Of a stretch of 64,000 bases of DNA, positions 25,836 to 34,523 are shown in pieces; the stretch's first letter is position 1; each line of letters starts with the position of its first letter. A program made the translations under genes and the position numbers. Source of the stretch: Marinococcus luteus_A. GTDB lineage: Bacteria > Bacillota > Bacilli > Bacillales > Marinococcaceae. The DNA is taken from assembly GCF_034497705.1 (NCBI RefSeq), contig NZ_JAXRUV010000007.1, positions 1-64,000 on the forward strand, given 5' to 3'. The notes beneath the pieces are model-generated. The model was not told the DNA's origin, searched no databases, and was given only the letters and a program-made list of their open reading frames with translations.

Positions 25836-26456
25836 ATGGAACTAAGCGCAGCAGTAATGAAGCAATGGGCACTACGAATCAATGCAAAAATGCAGGAGCA
25901 TAAGGACAAGCTTTCCGAGCTGGATCAGGCCATCGGAGACGGAGATCACGGGCATAATATGGCCCGCGGCTTTCAGGAAGTAGCCAACAAAGTGGAAGAC
26001 GCTTCCTACGATGATATTGGCGCAATGTATAAAGATGTGGCTTCTACACTCATTTCGAAAGTGGGAGGAGCCTCGGGGCCATTATACGGTACGGCATTTC
26101 TTAAAGCCGCCAATGCATGGAAGGGTAAAGACGTGCTTGACAGCGCAGCGTTGACCGAAGGCATCGAGGCCGCCGTCGGCGGTATCGAAACGAGAGGCAA
26201 GGCTTCCCTCGGGGACAAGACAATGCTCGACGTATGGATTCCTGTGCGGGATGAAATGAAAGAGCACGGCGCAGACGCAGAGAAGGCTGCCAAAACGGCT
26301 GCAAACGAAGCAGAAGCTACCATCGACCGAATTGCTAAAAAAGGAAGGGCTTCCTATTTAGGCGAGCGTTCGAAGGGGCATATGGACCCTGGAGCTTTTT
26401 CATCGCAGCTCGTTTTTGAAGCGTTGGCAGAAGTGTACAAAGAGGGGGCCTCTTAA
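25836..26456 (+). CDS. dhaL: dihydroxyacetone kinase subunit DhaL
   Basis: 206 residues; carries tightly bound ADP/Mg that shuttles phosphate from DhaM to DhaK. The Asp-rich LDQAIGDGDHGHNMARGF holds Mg2+, and GGASGPLYGTAF and GERSKGHMDPGA bind nucleotide. ATG 25836 is chosen with GGGAG overlapping the dhaK stop; an in-frame extension into dhaK is unlikely. Confidence 0.95.
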   Translation: MELSAAVMKQWALRINAKMQEHKDKLSELDQAIGDGDHGHNMARGFQEVANKVEDASYDDIGAMYKDVASTLISKVGGASGPLYGTAFLKAANAWKGKDVLDSAALTEGIEAAVGGIETRGKASLGDKTMLDVWIPVRDEMKEHGADAEKAAKTAANEAEATIDRIAKKGRASYLGERSKGHMDPGAFSSQLVFEALAEVYKEGAS

Positions 26457-26857
26457 TGGCTAAAGTCAGCATCATCGTTATTTCTCACAGCAAAGAGCTC
26501 GCCGACGGCATCGTGGATCTCGTATCTCAGACGAAGCAGGAGGATGTTTCAATCGCTGCAGCGGGCGGAACTGAAGACGGAGAAATCGGCACAAGTGTAG
26601 ACCGGATCACCGGCGCTGTGGAATCGGTTACGACGGAAGAGGGTGTGCTGCTTTTGTTTGATATTGGCAGTGCATTAATGAATGCGGAATTGGCTCTTGA
26701 AATGCTGCCGGAGCTCGAAGGTCGTATTACAATAGCTGATGCCCCGCTTGTGGAAGGAGCGTACATCGCTGCGGTCGAAGCAGGGATGGGAAAAACGCTT
26801 GAAGAAGTAAAAAAAGCAGCAGAGTCGGCAAAGGAATGGAAAAAAATCGAGGATTAA
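26456..26857 (+). CDS. dhaM: dihydroxyacetone kinase phosphotransfer subunit DhaM
   Basis: 133 residues, a single EIIA-Man-type domain. H11 in VISHSKELADG takes phosphate from HPr and passes it to DhaL-ADP. LLLFDIGSALMNAELALE is the family signature. The start overlaps the dhaL stop by one base (TAATG). It lacks the HPr and EI domains fused in E. coli DhaM, so it needs the general PTS proteins encoded elsewhere. Confidence 0.93.
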   Translation: MAKVSIIVISHSKELADGIVDLVSQTKQEDVSIAAAGGTEDGEIGTSVDRITGAVESVTTEEGVLLLFDIGSALMNAELALEMLPELEGRITIADAPLVEGAYIAAVEAGMGKTLEEVKKAAESAKEWKKIED

Positions 26858-26864
26858 TGAATAA

Positions 26865-26896
26865 AACCCTGCAGCCAGGCTTACGGCTGCAGGGTT
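26865..26896 (+). terminator. dhaM: dhaKLM terminator
   Basis: AACCCTGCAGCC / GGCTGCAGGGTTTT. Confidence 0.9.
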
Positions 26897-26928
26897 TTCG
26901 TTGATAGAGAGTTTTATACAAGAATCCG

Positions 26929-26963
26929 AAATGCCCGGAGTGCTGAAGCCTCCGGGCATTTCA
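26929..26963 (-). terminator. terminator of the Bcr-type gene
   Basis: Perfect arms GAAATGCCCGGAG / CTCCGGGCATTTC directly behind the minus-strand transporter gene; no strong T-run. Confidence 0.6.
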
Positions 26964-26965
26964 GG

Positions 26966-28237
26966 CTATGAGCTTGTTTTTGGCCTTGCATTTTTATAAT
27001 AGGAGCCCTGAGAGGTTTTTTCTTTTTCGGCAGAAGGTGTTTTTGACGCTCGCGCTAGTAACACGTAGCTGAGTACTGCTGCAGCGTCTGCTCCAAAAAT
27101 CACAATTCCCATCGGTACCGCTGTATGCTCTCCGGCGATGCCCACCAGCGGGGCCGAAGCCGCACCGAATAAAAATGGAAGCAGCCCGATTAATGCAGCA
27201 GCGCTACCGGCCCGGTGGCCTTGTTCTTCCATCGCAAGAGAGAACGAAGCTGTATTTACAAGCCCAAGGCTTGAAACGACGAAAAACATTGGAATGACGA
27301 TAGCGGCAAGCGGTGCCTGAAGCACGGTCATTGTTAATAGGACGGAGCTTGAAATGAGGGTCAGCCCGAGCCCGAAGGTGAGTATTTTTCGTTCCGGTAC
27401 AATGCCGGCGAGCCTGCCGGTGGTCTGCGATCCGATAATAATGCCGATTCCGTTAAGGGCGAATAAAAAGCCGAATGTTTGCGGCGAAGCTCCGTAAATG
27501 CCTTGATAGACAAACGGCGTGCCGGAAACATAAGCAAAGATGCCGGCCATTTTTAATCCCTGGGCAAGGGCGAAGCCCATAAACGAACGGTCCTTTAATA
27601 AGCTGCCAAAGGTACGTACGGTTTCTTTTATATCGCTGTCGGAACGATCATTTTCCGGGAGGGTTTCCGGAAGCAGGGATAAAACAATAATAAAGATAAT
27701 AATTCCTATCGCGCTTAGTACGGCAAAGACGCCGTTCCATGTCGTAAAGTTAAGAATGGTTCCGCCAAGCACTGGGGCAAGTATTGGCGCAAGGCCGTTT
27801 ACAAGCATTAACAGGGAAAAGAATTTTGTCAGTTCTTTCCCGGAATACATGTCCCGGACAATTGCCCGGGAAATAACGATGCCGGCCGAAGCTGAAAATC
27901 CCTGTAGAAAACGGCAGGCAATCAGAATCCAAATTGTCGGGGCGAATATACATAAAATAGAAGCAGCAATATAAATAAATAAGAAAACAGATAACGGTTT
28001 TTTTCTTCCATTCACGTCACTCATAGGGCCGACGATTAATTGGCCAAAGGCTAGGCCGAGCAGGCAGGCTGTTAAACTAAGCTGCACAAGCGACGCACTC
28101 GTATCAAGATCCTGTGCTATGGAAGGAAAGCTAGGTAAATACATGTCAATAGTCAAAGCGCCGAATGCAGCCAGTGAGCCCAGCAGAATCGCCAGGCCGA
28201 GCCGTTTTTTAGACGATACCGCCTGTGTGGAACTCAT
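26966..28237 (-). CDS. Bcr/CflA-family MFS drug efflux transporter
   Basis: 423 residues, 12 helices. LTIDMYLPSFPSIAQDL in helix 1, the motif GPMSDVNGRKKP between helices 2 and 3, and RFLQGFSASAGIVISRAIVRD in helix 4 define the Bcr/CflA drug:proton antiporters (bicyclomycin, chloramphenicol and others). ATG 28237 has AAGGGAG about 11 bases upstream; an extended frame to 28318 has no site. Confidence 0.9.
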   Translation of the reverse strand: MSSTQAVSSKKRLGLAILLGSLAAFGALTIDMYLPSFPSIAQDLDTSASLVQLSLTACLLGLAFGQLIVGPMSDVNGRKKPLSVFLFIYIAASILCIFAPTIWILIACRFLQGFSASAGIVISRAIVRDMYSGKELTKFFSLLMLVNGLAPILAPVLGGTILNFTTWNGVFAVLSAIGIIIFIIVLSLLPETLPENDRSDSDIKETVRTFGSLLKDRSFMGFALAQGLKMAGIFAYVSGTPFVYQGIYGASPQTFGFLFALNGIGIIIGSQTTGRLAGIVPERKILTFGLGLTLISSSVLLTMTVLQAPLAAIVIPMFFVVSSLGLVNTASFSLAMEEQGHRAGSAAALIGLLPFLFGAASAPLVGIAGEHTAVPMGIVIFGADAAAVLSYVLLARASKTPSAEKEKTSQGSYYKNARPKTSS

Positions 28238-28332
28238 GATAAAATCTACTCCCTTGTTAAATGATTTATGTATTATAGGACACGTCTGTTTTTTGCACAC
28301 AAGAGAGGATTCTAACATAGGGCATATAAAAA

Positions 28333-28360
28333 GAAAAGCCCGTTTTTAAGACGGACTTTT
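28333..28360 (-). terminator. terminator of the three-gene membrane/oxidoreductase operon
   Basis: On the minus strand AAAAGTCCGT / ACGGGCTTTTCTTTTT; it overlaps the final codons of the small membrane gene. Confidence 0.7.
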
Positions 28361-28654
28361 CCCGGATTTTGTTTCCATAGCAGCAAACAGCAGATGCCAG
28401 CACTCTGCAGCAAGAACGAAAAAAATAACAATAAGCGCTCCGGCCCATTCCTGAAAAAAGGCTACAGCAATGATTACGTACCACGAGCATCGAAGCAGGT
28501 GCTGAAGCGGCGGCATCCATAAAAAGCACAGCGGCCGGAAGAGAAGAAAAAAGGCAAAGCTGAACAGGAAAAATACATATTCCTGAGTCAAGTCTACGGC
28601 AAATACAGCACTTAACCCTTCATTTATTAAGGAAAAAAAGGAAAGACTCATCAC
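28346..28654 (-). CDS. small membrane protein, paralogue of the 29670-30032 product
   Basis: 102 residues, two to three hydrophobic segments. FLLFRPLCFLWMPPLQHLL, SWY and a following QE, then AAEC align without gaps to the protein encoded at 29670-30032. Family unknown to me. GTG 28654 is preferred (GAGGAG nine bases upstream, inside the end of the preceding gene). It lies 6 bases after the oxidoreductase gene, so translational coupling is likely. Confidence 0.7.
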   Translation of the reverse strand: MMSLSFFSLINEGLSAVFAVDLTQEYVFFLFSFAFFLLFRPLCFLWMPPLQHLLRCSWYVIIAVAFFQEWAGALIVIFFVLAAECWHLLFAAMETKSGKSPS

Positions 28655-28660
28655 GTTCCG

Positions 28661-29638
28661 CTACTCCTCGGTATCTGCAGGAAATCGGACGCCGATTTGT
28701 GCACGTATTTCATCAAGCACCTGCAGTACTTGAATAGAGCGTTCGATAGGAATGTGCCGCACATCTTCATCGGCGCACAGCTGGATAAAGGCCTGTATTT
28801 CGTGAGCCATGGAATCCTCCTGATTATTTTCCCAGAGGACAGTCGTTTCATCTTTTTTTGTAAGGGTCACCCGGTGCATGTGGTTAATATGGTTGATGGT
28901 GATCGTGCCGTCTTCGCCCTGCAGCTCCACCGGCTGGGTGGAAGCAGAAATTTTTGAATAGCTGACCACAGCCTGGGCATCGGAATAGCCTAAAAGAGCA
29001 GCGGCCTGGCCGTCGGCTCCGGTTTCAAGCAGATAGCCATGCGCCTGTACTGTATGCGGCATGCCGAGGAGTTCAAGGGCGGGGTGGAGGCAGTAGATGC
29101 CGATATCCATCGAGGCCCCGTTGGAAAGCTCGGGCTTAAAAGCGTTGAGCACGGTCCCCTCGCGGTAGGCGTCGTAACGGCTCGAATACTGACAATAGGA
29201 AATCGATGCCCGGCGGAGTTTTCCGATTTCGTCAAGGTGGTTCGAAACAGTCTCCCAGGCCGGGAAATACATGTTTTTGATCGCTTCCATAATAGTGACA
29301 CCGTATTCTGAAGCAGCGGCAAGAAGCCGCTTTGCCTCTTCCGCATTAGAGCACATCGGCTTTTCACAGATGATGTGCTTGCCGTGCTGGATACCGGCCA
29401 TAGCTATGGAAAAGTGATGTCTCGTAGGGCTTGCAATATACAGCGCTTCAACGTTTGTGTCCCGACAAAGCTGTTCTAAATCATCGTAAGCCGAAGGCGC
29501 ATCGTACTGATCCGCAAGCGTTTGGGCACGCTCAATATTCCGCGAATATACCGCCTGCAGCTGAAAGCCTTCAAGAGAACTGCCGGCCTGAATAAAAGCT
29601 TCGGTGATCCAGTTTGTCCCCACGGTGGCAAAATTCAT
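28661..29638 (-). CDS. Gfo/Idh/MocA-family oxidoreductase
   Basis: 325 residues: N-terminal NAD(P) Rossmann fold (opening FATVGTNWITEAFIQAG) and C-terminal substrate domain. EALYIASPTRHHF and the catalytic-type EKPMCSN (lysine near residue 91) are conserved. Such enzymes oxidise or reduce sugars, inositols or similar polyols. The first glycine loop is VGTNWI rather than GxGxxG. It is the middle gene of an operon with two paralogous small membrane proteins, an arrangement that does not reveal the substrate. Confidence 0.85.
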   Translation of the reverse strand: MNFATVGTNWITEAFIQAGSSLEGFQLQAVYSRNIERAQTLADQYDAPSAYDDLEQLCRDTNVEALYIASPTRHHFSIAMAGIQHGKHIICEKPMCSNAEEAKRLLAAASEYGVTIMEAIKNMYFPAWETVSNHLDEIGKLRRASISYCQYSSRYDAYREGTVLNAFKPELSNGASMDIGIYCLHPALELLGMPHTVQAHGYLLETGADGQAAALLGYSDAQAVVSYSKISASTQPVELQGEDGTITINHINHMHRVTLTKKDETTVLWENNQEDSMAHEIQAFIQLCADEDVRHIPIERSIQVLQVLDEIRAQIGVRFPADTEE

Positions 29639-29669
29639 TATGTGAAACCTCCTTAAATGTCAACTGATC

Positions 29670-30032
29670 CTAAGAGTTTCCTTTTCTTTTCCGGTTCGTC
29701 CGTGTTTTTGCTTCCGCCTTTGGCATAGAAGCCCGCCGTTTTCGTTCCTCAAAAAAGAGAAAAAACTGGTCGTATGCCTCTACAGCAGCTGCAAAGCCAA
29801 GAATGAAGAAAATGGATCCGGCCTCCTGCAGCAGAACATAACCGAGGGCCGCGTACCACAGCATTTTTAACAGCCGGGCCGCTGCCGGTTTCCATAAAAA
29901 AAAGATAGGACGCAGTAAAAGATACAATAAAATAGCGAGAACAAATACAGCGATATTTTCGCCGAAGGTCCCCGGTACCCGGGAAATAATTTGATCGATG
30001 ATTTGCCCGAACTCTGCTAAGCGTTCCTCCAT
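29670..30032 (-). CDS. small membrane protein, paralogue of the 28346-28654 product
   Basis: 120 residues: amphipathic N-terminus, two to three hydrophobic segments and a basic tail rich in Arg/Lys. LLLRPIFFLWKP, LLKMLWY, LLQE and AAAVEAYDQFF correspond position by position to the 28346-28654 protein. ATG 30032 has AAGGAG at nine bases; the longer frame to 30101 lacks one. First gene of the operon, 31 bases before the oxidoreductase. No family recognised. Confidence 0.7.
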   Translation of the reverse strand: MEERLAEFGQIIDQIISRVPGTFGENIAVFVLAILLYLLLRPIFFLWKPAAARLLKMLWYAALGYVLLQEAGSIFFILGFAAAVEAYDQFFLFFEERKRRASMPKAEAKTRTNRKRKGNS

Positions 30033-30138
30033 TGGCTGCAGCTCCTTTAAGTAATGTAGATACAAATATTCATAACTGTATCGTAGCGGTTTTAGCTTCA
30101 AATGAACAGCCTTGAATCAAAAAAGTACAAATGATAAA

Positions 30139-30166
30139 AGCTCTCTTCCTGAAAAAGAAGAGAGCG
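30139..30166 (-). terminator. terminator of the M42 peptidase gene
   Basis: GCTCTCTTC / GAAGAGAGC with an A-rich loop, downstream of the minus-strand peptidase gene. Confidence 0.65.
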
Positions 30167-30192
30167 TGAAATAAAAGATACACAAAAGTAAA

Positions 30193-31251
30193 TTACGGAC
30201 GGACAGGCCTCAGGTCTTCATTTTCCTGCAGGGAACAAATGTATTCGACCAACAGCTCGATAACATTTTCGATATCGTACATGCTGGCTGTCTCCACCGG
30301 GGCGTGCATATACCGTAGTGGAAGGGATACATTGACGCTTGGAATACCGTTGCCAGCAAGACGAATCCGGTCGGCGTCAGTACCGGTCACCCGCGGAGTG
30401 AGCTCGTATTGCACGGAGAGGCCGGCTTTTTTGGCCGCCTGCTCCAGTCCTTCATTAGCTGTCGGATGAATCGGAGCCCCTTTGGCAAGGACGGGACCGC
30501 CGCCGAGTGTTACTTCTGTTTCCTGATTCGGATTGGACCCGGGGTAATCATAAGCAAATGTAACGTCGAGGGCAATTGCTAAATCCGGACGGAGACCGGC
30601 GCCGGCAAAATGAGCCCCTCCCATGTTTGTTTCTTCGTTGACCGTGCTTACGCCATAGACGCCCACCGCCGGGCGTTTGTTGTGCAGACGGCGCAGAACT
30701 TCTGCAGTGATAAAGGCCCCTGTCCGGTTGTCGAGCCCCCGTCCGCTGAAACGATTGTTTAACAGCTTTTCGGGCGTGCGCTCATAAACGCCTGCATCGC
30801 CGACGGAAAGATATTTTTCTATTTCTTCTTTGCTATTAGCTCCAAAGTCTATGTATAGATCGGAAAAGGCGAAATCTTTTTTACTGCCGCCCTTGTGTTC
30901 CGCATTGACGCCCGTAACGCCGGTGATAGGTCCCTGCCTGCCCTGAAAAGTCACTTTCATTCCCAGTGCAGGTGCCTGGCTGATGCCGCCGAGCTTTTCC
31001 ACCCGTACGAAACCACTGCTGTCGATAGACTTTACAAGAAAGCCGATCTCATCACAGTGCCCGGCTAAAAGTACGTGAAACGGGGCTTCCGGATTGATGG
31101 TGCCCCAGGCATTGCCTATCGTGTCTGTGTGAACTTCATCCGCATACGGAGAGACGTACTGAAGCCACTTACGCTGAATAGCCATTTCGTGACCGGATGG
31201 AGAGGGAGTTTGGAGCAGGTCGTATAAAAACTGTTCAGATGATTCCTTCAT
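30193..31251 (-). CDS. M42-family metallo-aminopeptidase
   Basis: 352 residues. A cytoplasmic di-metal aminopeptidase of the TET/FrvX/YsdC group. TPSPSGHE near the start, LAGHCDEIGFLVK (metal His/Asp), RGLDNRTGAF, STVNEETNMGGA (catalytic Glu pair) and the final metal-ligand region PLRYMHAPVE are all present. It trims peptides released by proteases. ATG 31251 with AAGGAGG upstream. Confidence 0.9.
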   Translation of the reverse strand: MKESSEQFLYDLLQTPSPSGHEMAIQRKWLQYVSPYADEVHTDTIGNAWGTINPEAPFHVLLAGHCDEIGFLVKSIDSSGFVRVEKLGGISQAPALGMKVTFQGRQGPITGVTGVNAEHKGGSKKDFAFSDLYIDFGANSKEEIEKYLSVGDAGVYERTPEKLLNNRFSGRGLDNRTGAFITAEVLRRLHNKRPAVGVYGVSTVNEETNMGGAHFAGAGLRPDLAIALDVTFAYDYPGSNPNQETEVTLGGGPVLAKGAPIHPTANEGLEQAAKKAGLSVQYELTPRVTGTDADRIRLAGNGIPSVNVSLPLRYMHAPVETASMYDIENVIELLVEYICSLQENEDLRPVRP

Positions 31252-31337
31252 AAGTTTTCCTCCTTGAAAGTACAATTTATTACAGCATCCCGTTTTTCGG
31301 CTTTGTCGTCAACTCCTGTTCCTGAAGCCCCAGGCGC

Positions 31338-32570
31338 CTACTTGTAGTGACCACCGATTTTTTCTGCGCGGGCAAGGGCCTGGCCGCCGGGAAGAAGTGA
31401 TGAGGCCTGGAGCACAGCTGCCGGTCCGTACCGGTCTTTGAGGGCATCGATCGTTTTGTTTAAATCTTCCCGGTGCTCTTTTTCGGAAAACAAATCCAAC
31501 TGCATAAATTGATTGCTTTCAAGCTGCTGCAGGCTGACGCTCAGTCCCCGGACCGGGTAGTGTGTCCAATGTTTACGAAACACGGAGGCGGCAGCTTCGT
31601 AGATGGCTTTGCCGTCATTAATCGGTTCGGCCTGGGAGGCCTGCCGCTGAAAATGAAGAGAATTGCCGTTATCATGACCTTCGGCTCCTACGGTGACTGT
31701 CCAGCCGCTGCAGCCCTCTGCCCGGGCCCGGCGTCCAACCTCTTCACTCAGTTCGCGAAGCACGACGCTGATATCATCCCAGCTCGAGTAATCACATGGC
31801 AGAGTCATATGGTGGCCGACAGCCTTTCGGTGCGTATGAGTGCCGGGAGAGACAGGGGGAGGATCAATGCCGTTCGCTGTCTGCCATAGAAGCTCTCCGT
31901 TCAAACCAAAGCGGTGCCGCAGCTCTTCCACAGGGTAGGCAGCGAGGTGGCCGGCTTTTCGAATTCCCATCTGCCGCAGGTGTTTTTCCATCCGGCGCCC
32001 GATTCCGAACAGATGATTCACAGGCAGAGGCCAAAGTGTGGAAGCCAGCTGTTCCTGCTTCAGGGTGAAAATCCCATCGGCCGATTTTTTGGCAAAATGG
32101 TCACAGGCCATTTTGGCGAGAACCTTGGTTGCTCCAATGCCGGTCCGGGGATAGACGCCGAAGGCCCGAAGAAGATGCCGGTTGACGAACAGTGCTGCCT
32201 GCTCCGGTGTGGAAGCCGTATGTTTGTATGTATGGGTCATATCTGCAAACAGCTCGTCCACGCTGTAGGGTTCTACTTTATCAGTGTAAGCTTCAAGCGC
32301 TGTGGCGATTTGTACAGAAATTTTTAAATAAAGCTCCATGCGCGGAGGGATAACAACGAGCCCAGGGCACTTTTGCTGTGCTTCTCCAAGTGTTTCGGCT
32401 GTTTTTACTCCTTCGCGTTTAGCAATAGGGCAGGCAGCCAGAATCACCCCGCTCCGGATGGACGGATCGCCGGCTACGGCTGTTGGTTTATGCTGAAGGT
32501 TAGAATAATACAGTTTTTCAACATTGGCGTAGAACGACTGCATGTCGATAAGAAAAATAACCCGCTCCAC
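31338..32570 (-). CDS. uvrX: Y-family DNA polymerase, PolY2/UvrX (YqjW) type
   Basis: 410 residues; a translesion polymerase. FLIDMQSFYANVEK (first metal Asp), YSVDELFADMT (catalytic SxDE motif) and TGIGATKVLAKMACD are conserved. QLDLF near residue 358 is a sliding-clamp-binding motif. The opening MQSFYA is typical of YqjW/UvrX rather than DinB. GTG start with AAGGAGG at 8 bases. A LexA box lies upstream, as for SOS-controlled uvrX in B. subtilis. Confidence 0.88.
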   Translation of the reverse strand: MERVIFLIDMQSFYANVEKLYYSNLQHKPTAVAGDPSIRSGVILAACPIAKREGVKTAETLGEAQQKCPGLVVIPPRMELYLKISVQIATALEAYTDKVEPYSVDELFADMTHTYKHTASTPEQAALFVNRHLLRAFGVYPRTGIGATKVLAKMACDHFAKKSADGIFTLKQEQLASTLWPLPVNHLFGIGRRMEKHLRQMGIRKAGHLAAYPVEELRHRFGLNGELLWQTANGIDPPPVSPGTHTHRKAVGHHMTLPCDYSSWDDISVVLRELSEEVGRRARAEGCSGWTVTVGAEGHDNGNSLHFQRQASQAEPINDGKAIYEAAASVFRKHWTHYPVRGLSVSLQQLESNQFMQLDLFSEKEHREDLNKTIDALKDRYGPAAVLQASSLLPGGQALARAEKIGGHYK

Positions 32571-32639
32571 GGCCCAGCCCTCCTTCGGTGAAACAATTGT
32601 TTCTTTCTATAGAGTATACCTCAAATTAAATATTTTAAA

Positions 32640-32653
32640 CGAACAAACGTTCT
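32640..32653 (-). promoter_or_regulatory. LexA (SOS) box
   Basis: CGAACAAACGTTCT fits 13 of 14 positions of the Bacillus LexA site CGAACRNRYGTTYC, 70 bases before the UvrX-type polymerase gene. Confidence 0.8.
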
Positions 32654-32662
32654 TATTTTTGG

Positions 32663-32691
32663 TAAAAAACCAGGCCCTGATTCAGGGCCCA
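32663..32691 (-). terminator. terminator of the MarR-type gene
   Basis: On the minus strand GGCCCTG-AAT-CAGGGCC followed by TGGTTTTTTACC. Confidence 0.8.
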
Positions 32692-32700
32692 GCATATGCA

Positions 32701-33159
32701 TTATGAAGAAGGAAGACCCCTTTTTTGTACGAGAGTGTTATTAAATCGCTCGAGCAGCTGGGCAAATTGATCGCGCTCTTCCTTATCCCAGTCAGCCAAC
32801 AGGCTGTCATACATATGAATCCGTTCCTGCTTCAGCGTATTGATTGCCTCGATTCCTTCGTTCGTAATAAAAATCTGGTTGACTCGTTTGTCGTGATGAT
32901 CCGGCCGGCGGGAGACAAAACCTTTTTTCTCCAGCGAGTGAATCTGACGACTGAGCGTCGAAATATCGAGGAGAAAGTGATCAGCTAGTTCACGTGCAGA
33001 ACGGGGGCTCTGCTGGTGCAGTACCTGAAGAATCAAATAAGCGGAACGATCCAGGCTGCTTGCCTGACTGTCAAGCGTTCGTTTAAAATCCGCCCGGCGC
33101 ATTAACGTCACCACGCCGGTTTCAATTAGTTCGAGCATTTCCTTATCATGTTCGTTCAT
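32701..33159 (-). CDS. MarR-family transcriptional regulator
   Basis: 152 residues. Winged helix with SARELADHFLLDISTLSRQI (recognition helix) and the wing segment SRRPDHHDKRVNQIFIT. Probably a repressor responsive to small ligands or oxidants; it contains no Cys. The target genes are not evident from its neighbours. GGAGG lies 6 bases before the ATG. Confidence 0.88.
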   Translation of the reverse strand: MNEHDKEMLELIETGVVTLMRRADFKRTLDSQASSLDRSAYLILQVLHQQSPRSARELADHFLLDISTLSRQIHSLEKKGFVSRRPDHHDKRVNQIFITNEGIEAINTLKQERIHMYDSLLADWDKEERDQFAQLLERFNNTLVQKRGLPSS

Positions 33160-33272
33160 CGGGGCCCTCCAATTCCAGTCGGTCTTTTTCTCTATTGTAA
33201 TATAGATCAGGGCCGAAAAAAGAGATAAGCGTAAAACGATGTATATAAAACGAAAATGACATACGTTTTTTT

Positions 33273-33443
33273 CTAGTCGGCTCGCTGCATAGCCCTTCTT
33301 TCAGCATATTCGAGGCATTTTTCGCAGACAAATACTTTTTCCTCCTGTTTTGTGAAGTACGGACGCATATAAGGAGTTTTTGAGCTGCAGTAGTAGCAGC
33401 GTTTTGAGAAAGAAAGGCTTTTTATCCATTGCTTCAGCAACAA
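33273..33443 (-). CDS. small zinc-ribbon protein
   Basis: A 56-residue reading frame with two CxxC pairs: KRCYYCSSKTPYM (Cys 16 and 19) and VFVCEKCLEYAERR (Cys 40 and 43), the layout of a four-Cys zinc ribbon. The first residues after a TTG start are LLKQWIKSLSF. AAGGGGGG lies 5 bases before TTG 33443; TTG 33440 is an alternative. Two longer frames on the same strand have no such pattern. Family not recognised; the basic C-terminus could bind nucleic acid. Confidence 0.65.
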   Translation of the reverse strand: MLLKQWIKSLSFSKRCYYCSSKTPYMRPYFTKQEEKVFVCEKCLEYAERRAMQRAD

Positions 33444-33656
33444 GATTCCCCCCTTTTTTGTATTGGGATGTATGTTTACGATAAGAGAAAGGGAGGGTGA
33501 ATGCGAACGATTTGCTTATGAAAACCAAAAAGTGCCCACTCTGCTTTTATATGAATTTATATAATTATTCAATAAAATAACACTTCAATTCATGAATGAA
33601 ATCTTTCATTTTCGGGAAAAAGACTGTTAATGAAGACTAAGAAGAAGGTGATCAGT

Positions 33657-34472
33657 GTGACAAAAAGATTAGACCGTGAACAATGGAGTGTTTTTCAAAG
33701 CGAGCTCTATCAAACAAATACGACTGTCGTAATGACAGATGATTTGATATTAATAACAGATCCTACATGGCTCCCGGCCGAAATTGAGGAAATAAAGAAT
33801 TTTGTCGAAGAGCGAAAAAAAGATCAGCCGGTATATCTGCTGCTGACTCATTCGGATTTCGATCACATTATCGGAGCCGGGGCTTTTCCGGAAGCAACTA
33901 TCATTGCTTCCCGTGGGTTTAATGCGAGGTCGGATAAAGAAGAAATTGTGCAGGAAATGAAAGAGTTTGACAGTGCATACTATATTCAACGCAGTTATGA
34001 AGCCGTGTATCCGAAGCCGGATATTATTGTTGACTCGGATGAGCAGGTACTTGAAGAAGGAGAAACTAAAATTACGTTCTACCTGGCCCCGGGTCATACC
34101 GTGGATGGACTGGCAGCTGTCGTAGAGCCGCTCGGTCTTTGTATCGCCGGGGACTATTTAAGCAATGTAGAGATCCCGATTATTGAATATCACAGCGAGT
34201 CCTACCAGTTTACGCTAAAGAAGCTGGATGAGCTCTGGAGAGACGGCAAATACAATACCGTGGTGCCGGGACATGGCCTGGTTGCCTCGAAGCCGGAAGA
34301 AATAGAGAAGCGTCTCCGGGATTCAGAATGGTATATTGAAAATACAAAGAAATCGTTGGAAGATCCATATGTGGAGAGCGCCATTTTTGCATTTATTGAC
34401 CGTCATAAATTTGAAGAACCGTTAAAGCAGGCCCACGAAGATAATAAAGAACAATTAAAAACGGAAAGATAG
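33657..34472 (+). CDS. MBL-fold metallo-hydrolase
   Basis: 271 residues with the full beta-lactamase-fold metal set: THSDFDHIIG, the His of APGHTVDG, the Asp of IAGDYLSN and VPGHG. Substrate unknown. GTG 33657 is preferred because GAAGAAGGTG ends six bases before it; ATG 33630 has no ribosome site. Single gene with terminator. Confidence 0.85.
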   Translation: MTKRLDREQWSVFQSELYQTNTTVVMTDDLILITDPTWLPAEIEEIKNFVEERKKDQPVYLLLTHSDFDHIIGAGAFPEATIIASRGFNARSDKEEIVQEMKEFDSAYYIQRSYEAVYPKPDIIVDSDEQVLEEGETKITFYLAPGHTVDGLAAVVEPLGLCIAGDYLSNVEIPIIEYHSESYQFTLKKLDELWRDGKYNTVVPGHGLVASKPEEIEKRLRDSEWYIENTKKSLEDPYVESAIFAFIDRHKFEEPLKQAHEDNKEQLKTER

Positions 34473-34475
34473 AGA

Positions 34476-34513
34476 AAACTGGCTGCTCTGTAAAAGGGCA
34501 GCCAGTTTTTGGT
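34476..34513 (+). terminator. convergent terminator
   Basis: AAACTGGCTGC / GCAGCCAGTTTTT. Confidence 0.88.
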
Positions 34514-34523
34514 TTGATATTTC

